Below are positions 24,655 to 27,540 of a stretch of DNA of 27,540 nt, one piece after another. Source of the stretch: Clostridia bacterium (GTDB lineage: Bacteria; Bacillota_A; Clostridia; Christensenellales; Aristaeellaceae). Location: positions 1 through 27,540 of the forward strand of contig JAFRMB010000175.1 of assembly GCA_017430945.1 (NCBI GenBank), in the 5' to 3' direction. Numbering within the stretch: position 1 is the stretch's first letter; each line of letters opens with the position of its first letter. Both the position numbers and the translations under genes were made by a program. Below the pieces are notes generated by a model. It saw only the letters and a list, made by a program, of their open reading frames with translations, had not been told where the DNA came from and ran no database searches.

Positions 24655-25188
24655 ATGATCTACGATTCCGACGCGATGGAGACGGATGCCGTGCTGGACA
24701 CCGCAAGGCGCATCTGTGCCGCGGCGCGCACCGCGCCGAAGGCCAAGGGCATAGACAATCTGGTGACGATGGTGCTGACCGGCGGGGACAAGGATCGCGT
24801 GGCCGATGAAATGGAACGGCTTTCCGGGCCGCTGGGCTATCGCTTTTTCCTGCGCGACGCAAAGAACGTGCGCGAGGCACAGGCGCTCGTGCTGATGGGC
24901 GTAAGGGAAGGGCAGCGCGGCCTCAACGAGGGCTGTCGGCACTGTCACTGCGACAACTGCAGTGATTGCGCCGCGAAAGACGGCGTGTGCATCTATGATC
25001 CCATGGATCTCGGCATCGCGATCGGCTCTGCCGTGGCATCCGCTGCGGATGACAGGGTCGACAGCCGCGTGCTCTTCTCTGCGGGGCGCGCCGCCATGTC
25101 GCTGGGCATCCTGGGAGATGAGGCCCGCATGGTCATGGGGATCCCCCTGTCCGTGACGGGTAAGTCGCCGTTTTTCGACAGAAAGTAG
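24655..25188 (+). CDS. DUF2148 ferredoxin-like protein
   Basis: A 177-residue cytoplasmic protein of the DUF2148 type. It begins with a helical segment (LDTARRICAAARTAPKAKGIDNLVTMVL), and near residue 100 has a compact cysteine cluster CRHCHCDNCSDCAAKDGVC followed by DPMDLGIAIGSAVASAAD. The cluster suggests an iron-sulfur or metal site, as annotated for the family; its reaction is unknown. ATG 24655 has GGGAGG 8 nt upstream; the adjacent GTG 24652 would be only 5 nt away. It is separated by 153 nt from the upstream gene, a gap where I see no gene, and by 4 nt from the next. Confidence 0.85.
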   Translation: MIYDSDAMETDAVLDTARRICAAARTAPKAKGIDNLVTMVLTGGDKDRVADEMERLSGPLGYRFFLRDAKNVREAQALVLMGVREGQRGLNEGCRHCHCDNCSDCAAKDGVCIYDPMDLGIAIGSAVASAADDRVDSRVLFSAGRAAMSLGILGDEARMVMGIPLSVTGKSPFFDRK

Positions 25189-25192
25189 GTCG

Positions 25193-26113
25193 ATGGATAT
25201 GGGCAGACGGACACTGATCATCATGGCCGCAGGCATGGGGAGCCGGTTCGGCGGCTGCAAGCAGATCACCCCCGTGGATGACGCGGGCCACATCATCATG
25301 GACTATTCCATGTATGACGCGGTGCGCGCAGGGTTCGACCGCGTCGTTTGCGTCATCAAACCTGAGATGAAGGCGGATTTTCACGAGGCGATCGGCAAAC
25401 GCGTCGCCGGATGTGTGGATCTGCGCTATGCCTATCAGACGCTCGACCGGCTGCCGGCGGGCTTTCAGGTGCCGGAGGGGCGCGTCAAGCCCTGGGGCAC
25501 CGCGCACGCGGCGATGTGCGCGCTGGATCAGGTGGAGGGTCCGTTCATCGTCATCAACGCCGATGATTTCTACGGGCGCGGGGCATTCGAGGCGGCCGGA
25601 CGCTTCCTGGCACGCGAGGGAGATCCAAACGAGCACGCGATGGTGGGTTATCACATCGAGAACACGCTGACGGAGAATGGATCTGTGTCCCGCGGCGTAT
25701 GCGTTGAGGACGCGGACGGCTATCTGACGGGCATCGACGAGCGCGTGCGCATCGAGCCCAGACCGGGCGGAGCCGCATACACCGAAGACGACGGCGCCAG
25801 CTGGCAATTCATCCCAGAGGGAACGCCGGTCTCCATGAACCTGTGGGCCTTCAGGCGAGGCATCATCCCGGCATTCGAAGCGGGATTTGAGGCATTCCTG
25901 CGGGACGTTGTACCGGGGAACCCGATGAAGGCGGAGTACTATCTGCCCTATGTGCCCAAGGCCGAGATCGCCGCGGGGCGTGCCAGGGTCCGGGTGCTGC
26001 GAACGGACGAGCGCTGGTACGGCATGACATATCGCGGTGATATCGACGCTGTGCGCGCTGCGGTGGCTCAGATGAAGACAGACGGGCTGTATCCGGAGAA
26101 GCTTTGGAGCTGA
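25193..26113 (+). CDS. NTP-transferase family protein
   Basis: A 306-residue nucleotidyltransferase with the signature MAAGMGSRFGGCKQITPV, the substrate segment PWGTAHAAMCALDQV, and the metal site VINADDFYG. It is longer than the other two transferases of the window; the C-terminal third (LWAFRRGIIPAFEAGFEAFL … ERWYGMTYRGDI) is characteristic of a group of Bacillota and Bacteroidota proteins annotated only as nucleotidyltransferases. The substrate is not known. ATG 25193 has a weak site (AGGT); the in-frame ATG at 25199 is an equal alternative. It follows the DUF2148 gene by 4 nt, so the two are probably one transcript. Confidence 0.88.
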   Translation: MDMGRRTLIIMAAGMGSRFGGCKQITPVDDAGHIIMDYSMYDAVRAGFDRVVCVIKPEMKADFHEAIGKRVAGCVDLRYAYQTLDRLPAGFQVPEGRVKPWGTAHAAMCALDQVEGPFIVINADDFYGRGAFEAAGRFLAREGDPNEHAMVGYHIENTLTENGSVSRGVCVEDADGYLTGIDERVRIEPRPGGAAYTEDDGASWQFIPEGTPVSMNLWAFRRGIIPAFEAGFEAFLRDVVPGNPMKAEYYLPYVPKAEIAAGRARVRVLRTDERWYGMTYRGDIDAVRAAVAQMKTDGLYPEKLWS

Positions 26114-26146
26114 AGACGGCGCGCGTGATCTGAAGGGGGAACAAAA

Positions 26147-26425
26147 ATGCAGAAGAAGACCAAAGCCATCATCGTCATCGTGTTGATCGTCGCGCTGCTG
26201 CTCGCGGGGGCCATCATATATTGGGAGACCCACTACGGCAATCGCAGCCTGATCGACACCAAGTACCGCTTTGACTACGCCATCATCCGCCTGCCGAACG
26301 GCGAAACGGTCGAGGGCAAGGTGTCATCGTGGACCGATTTCAGCGACTCCGATGTCGTGCAGATCACCATAAAGGGCAAGACATATCTGACGAGCTATGT
26401 CAACGCCTGCCTGATCAACGAGTGA
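26147..26425 (+). CDS. Small membrane-anchored protein
   Basis: A 92-residue protein. Residues 7-26 (AIIVIVLIVALLLAGAIIYW) form one membrane segment or uncleaved signal anchor after a short Lys-rich start; the rest, rich in beta strands (YAIIRLPNGETVEGKV, VVQITIKGKTYLTSY), should lie outside. I do not know the family, though short proteins with a similar RLPNGE…GKV…GKTYLT pattern are, as I recall, found in Bacillota accessory DNA. The start ATG follows GGGGG by 6 nt, 33 nt after the nucleotidyltransferase gene. Function unknown. Confidence 0.75.
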   Translation: MQKKTKAIIVIVLIVALLLAGAIIYWETHYGNRSLIDTKYRFDYAIIRLPNGETVEGKVSSWTDFSDSDVVQITIKGKTYLTSYVNACLINE

Positions 26426-26474
26426 CCATCGGCAGATCTTTGAGGATCGATGTCCGGCAGATGGATCCAAACGG

Positions 26475-26514
26475 CGCGGGATCGCTGAAGCCTGTGTGGC
26501 GCGGTGATCCCGCG
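26475..26514 (+). terminator. Hairpin after the small membrane-protein gene
   Basis: CGCGGGATC (26475-26483) and GATCCCGCG (26506-26514) are perfect 9-bp arms with a partly paired loop, followed by GTCTTTG. It separates the nucleotidyltransferase unit from ftsH. The rest of 26426-26602 shows no gene. Confidence 0.5.
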
Positions 26515-26602
26515 GTCTTTGTCCGGTCATCGGTGCGTCCTTCGGCTTCCAACCAATGCGTCGAAGGATGGCAAAGCGCGGATTGACTATCTTTGACTTT
26601 TG

Positions 26603-26634
26603 TTGACACTGAGTTCACATAAGCGATGTATAAT
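26603..26634 (+). promoter_or_regulatory. Promoter of ftsH
   Basis: Perfect TTGACA (26603-26608) and TATAAT (26629-26634) boxes, but separated by 20 bp. No better-spaced -35 is seen. The long spacer may mean that activity depends on a factor or that a different -35 is used. Confidence 0.55.
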
Positions 26635-26678
26635 AGCCGCTGTGAGGGCTGGGGGCCCTCTCTGGAGGAGTGAATGCT

Positions 26679-27540
26679 ATGAATGAGGTCAAAAGACCCG
26701 GTAAACCCCTGATGTTTTATTATGCTATCGTGCTGTTGGTCCTGATCCTGTTCAACGGGCTGCTGGCGCCGATGCTGTTCAGCCCGGGCGTGACAGAGGT
26801 GGATTACGGCATGTTCATGGCGATGACCGAGGACCAAAAGATCGCAGAGGTGGAGCTGGAGGACAACCAGATCCTGTTCAGAGGTACGGACGGCAAGCTG
26901 TACAAGACCGGGATCATGGACGATCCACAGTTGACGGAGCGGCTGTATGCATCCGGGGCAAAGTTTGCCTCGAAGATCGTGGAGCAGATGTCGCCGCTCA
27001 TGTCCTTCCTGTTGTCGTGGATCCTGCCGATCGTGCTGTTCGTCGGCGTTGGCCAGTACTTCAGCAAGAAGCTGATCGAGAAAGCCGGCGGCGGTGCGGG
27101 AAGCATGATGTTCGGTATGGGCAAGTCCAACGCCAAGGTCTACGTCAAGTCCACGAGCGGTATCAAGTTCGACGACGTGGCGGGCGAGGATGAAGCCAAA
27201 GAGATCCTGAGCGAGATCGTGGACTTCCTGGAGAATCCGGGAAAGTACGAGGCCATCGGTGCGAAGATGCCCAAGGGCGCGCTGCTTGTCGGCCCTCCCG
27301 GGACCGGTAAGACGCTGCTGGCGAAGGCCGTCGCGGGCGAGGCGAACGTGCCGTTCTTCTCTATATCCGGCTCTGAATTCGTAGAGATGTTCGTGGGCAT
27401 GGGGGCTGCGAAGGTGCGCGACCTGTTCAAGCAGGCCAACGAAAAGGCGCCCTGCATCGTGTTCATCGATGAGGTCGATGCCATAGGCGGCAAGCGCGAT
27501 GGGCGCATCGGCGGCAATGATGAGCGGGAGCAGACGCTGA
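26679..27540 (+). CDS. ftsH: FtsH ATP-dependent zinc metalloprotease (3' end outside window)
   Basis: A membrane-bound AAA+ protease that degrades misfolded membrane and regulatory proteins. The first 287 residues are present: membrane segment 1 (about 12-34), a short extracytoplasmic domain, membrane segment 2 (about 104-126), a Gly-rich linker, and the AAA domain beginning near [14 protein letters not shown]. Walker A is GPPGTGKT (205-212), the pore loop region is [18 protein letters not shown] and Walker B is [10 protein letters not shown] with Glu265. The window ends at NDEREQTL, so the second region of homology and the HEXXH protease are not seen. The ATG 26679 has GGAGGAG 8 nt upstream; an ATG at 26674 stops at once. 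Confidence 0.97.
   Translation, partial: MNEVKRPGKPLMFYYAIVLLVLILFNGLLAPMLFSPGVTEVDYGMFMAMTEDQKIAEVELEDNQILFRGTDGKLYKTGIMDDPQLTERLYASGAKFASKIVEQMSPLMSFLLSWILPIVLFVGVGQYFSKKLIEKAGGGAGSMMFGMGKSNAKVYVKSTSGIKFDDVAGEDEAKEILSEIVDFLENPGKYEAIGAKMPKGALLVGPPGTGKTLLAKAVAGEANVPFFSISGSEFVEMFVGMGAAKVRDLFKQANEKAPCIVFIDEVDAIGGKRDGRIGGNDEREQTL

Noticed and set aside
24520..24655. 44-codon frame beginning MQRIADIMRR
   Set aside because: No ribosome site, no family pattern, and its stop overlaps the start of the DUF2148 gene by chance of ATGA-type overlap.
23764..25299. A 511-codon minus-strand open frame
   Set aside because: Covers two real plus-strand genes and their spacer; composition is that of a shadow frame.
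1..27540. CRISPR arrays, tRNA, rRNA, transposase genes or IS ends
   Set aside because: None seen on either strand; no regularly spaced repeats or recognisable transposase motifs.

Overview
The window reads as a chromosomal piece of a high-GC, low-complexity-envelope Bacillota, probably an uncultured gut Clostridia. The reasons are strong AGGAGG-type ribosome sites, sigma-A type promoters with 17-bp spacers, the acetylase variant of lysine/DAP synthesis (dapA-dapB-dapH), a VanW-family membrane protein, C_GCAxxG_C_C, DUF2148 and DUF4867 proteins, and an FtsH gene. The lineage call is inference; there is no rRNA or tRNA in the window.

Layout. 1-1900 is visibly less GC-rich and looks like the edge of an inserted or accessory segment: the start of an AAA ATPase/DUF4143 gene with an operator-like palindrome in its promoter, a WG-repeat gene with a damaged 5' end, and a frameshifted gene remnant. 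This abuts the 3' end of guaA, a known island integration hotspot. The guaA gene (1948-3255) encodes a GMP synthetase whose glutaminase domain is shortened and lacks the catalytic triad. Divergent from it is tex, followed by a small cysteine-rich C_GCAxxG_C_C gene.

6100-11654 is one probable transcription unit with its own promoter, a long structured leader and a closing hairpin. It encodes a galacturonokinase-like GHMP kinase, a PqqD-like protein, a signal-peptidase-like Ser/His protease, a sugar-phosphate nucleotidyltransferase, UDP-glucose 6-dehydrogenase and a patatin-like lipase. Together they suggest making activated uronic acids for a surface glycan, with an unexplained PqqD/peptidase pair in the middle. 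On the other strand, 11685-13244 holds a two-gene operon (DUF4867 and a secreted protein) and a frameshifted membrane-protein remnant.

13802-17532 is a heterodimeric ABC exporter operon. 17763-20159 is the minus-strand dapA-dapB-dapH operon without a lysine riboswitch. 20456-23705 is VanW protein, ridA and a divergent PRPP synthetase gene, closed by a textbook terminator. 23727-26514 holds two more nucleotidyltransferases around a DUF2148 ferredoxin-like protein, then a small membrane-anchored protein. The window ends inside ftsH. The features most worth following up are the GuaA with a vestigial amidotransferase domain and the uronate-activation operon carrying PqqD and an S26-type peptidase.
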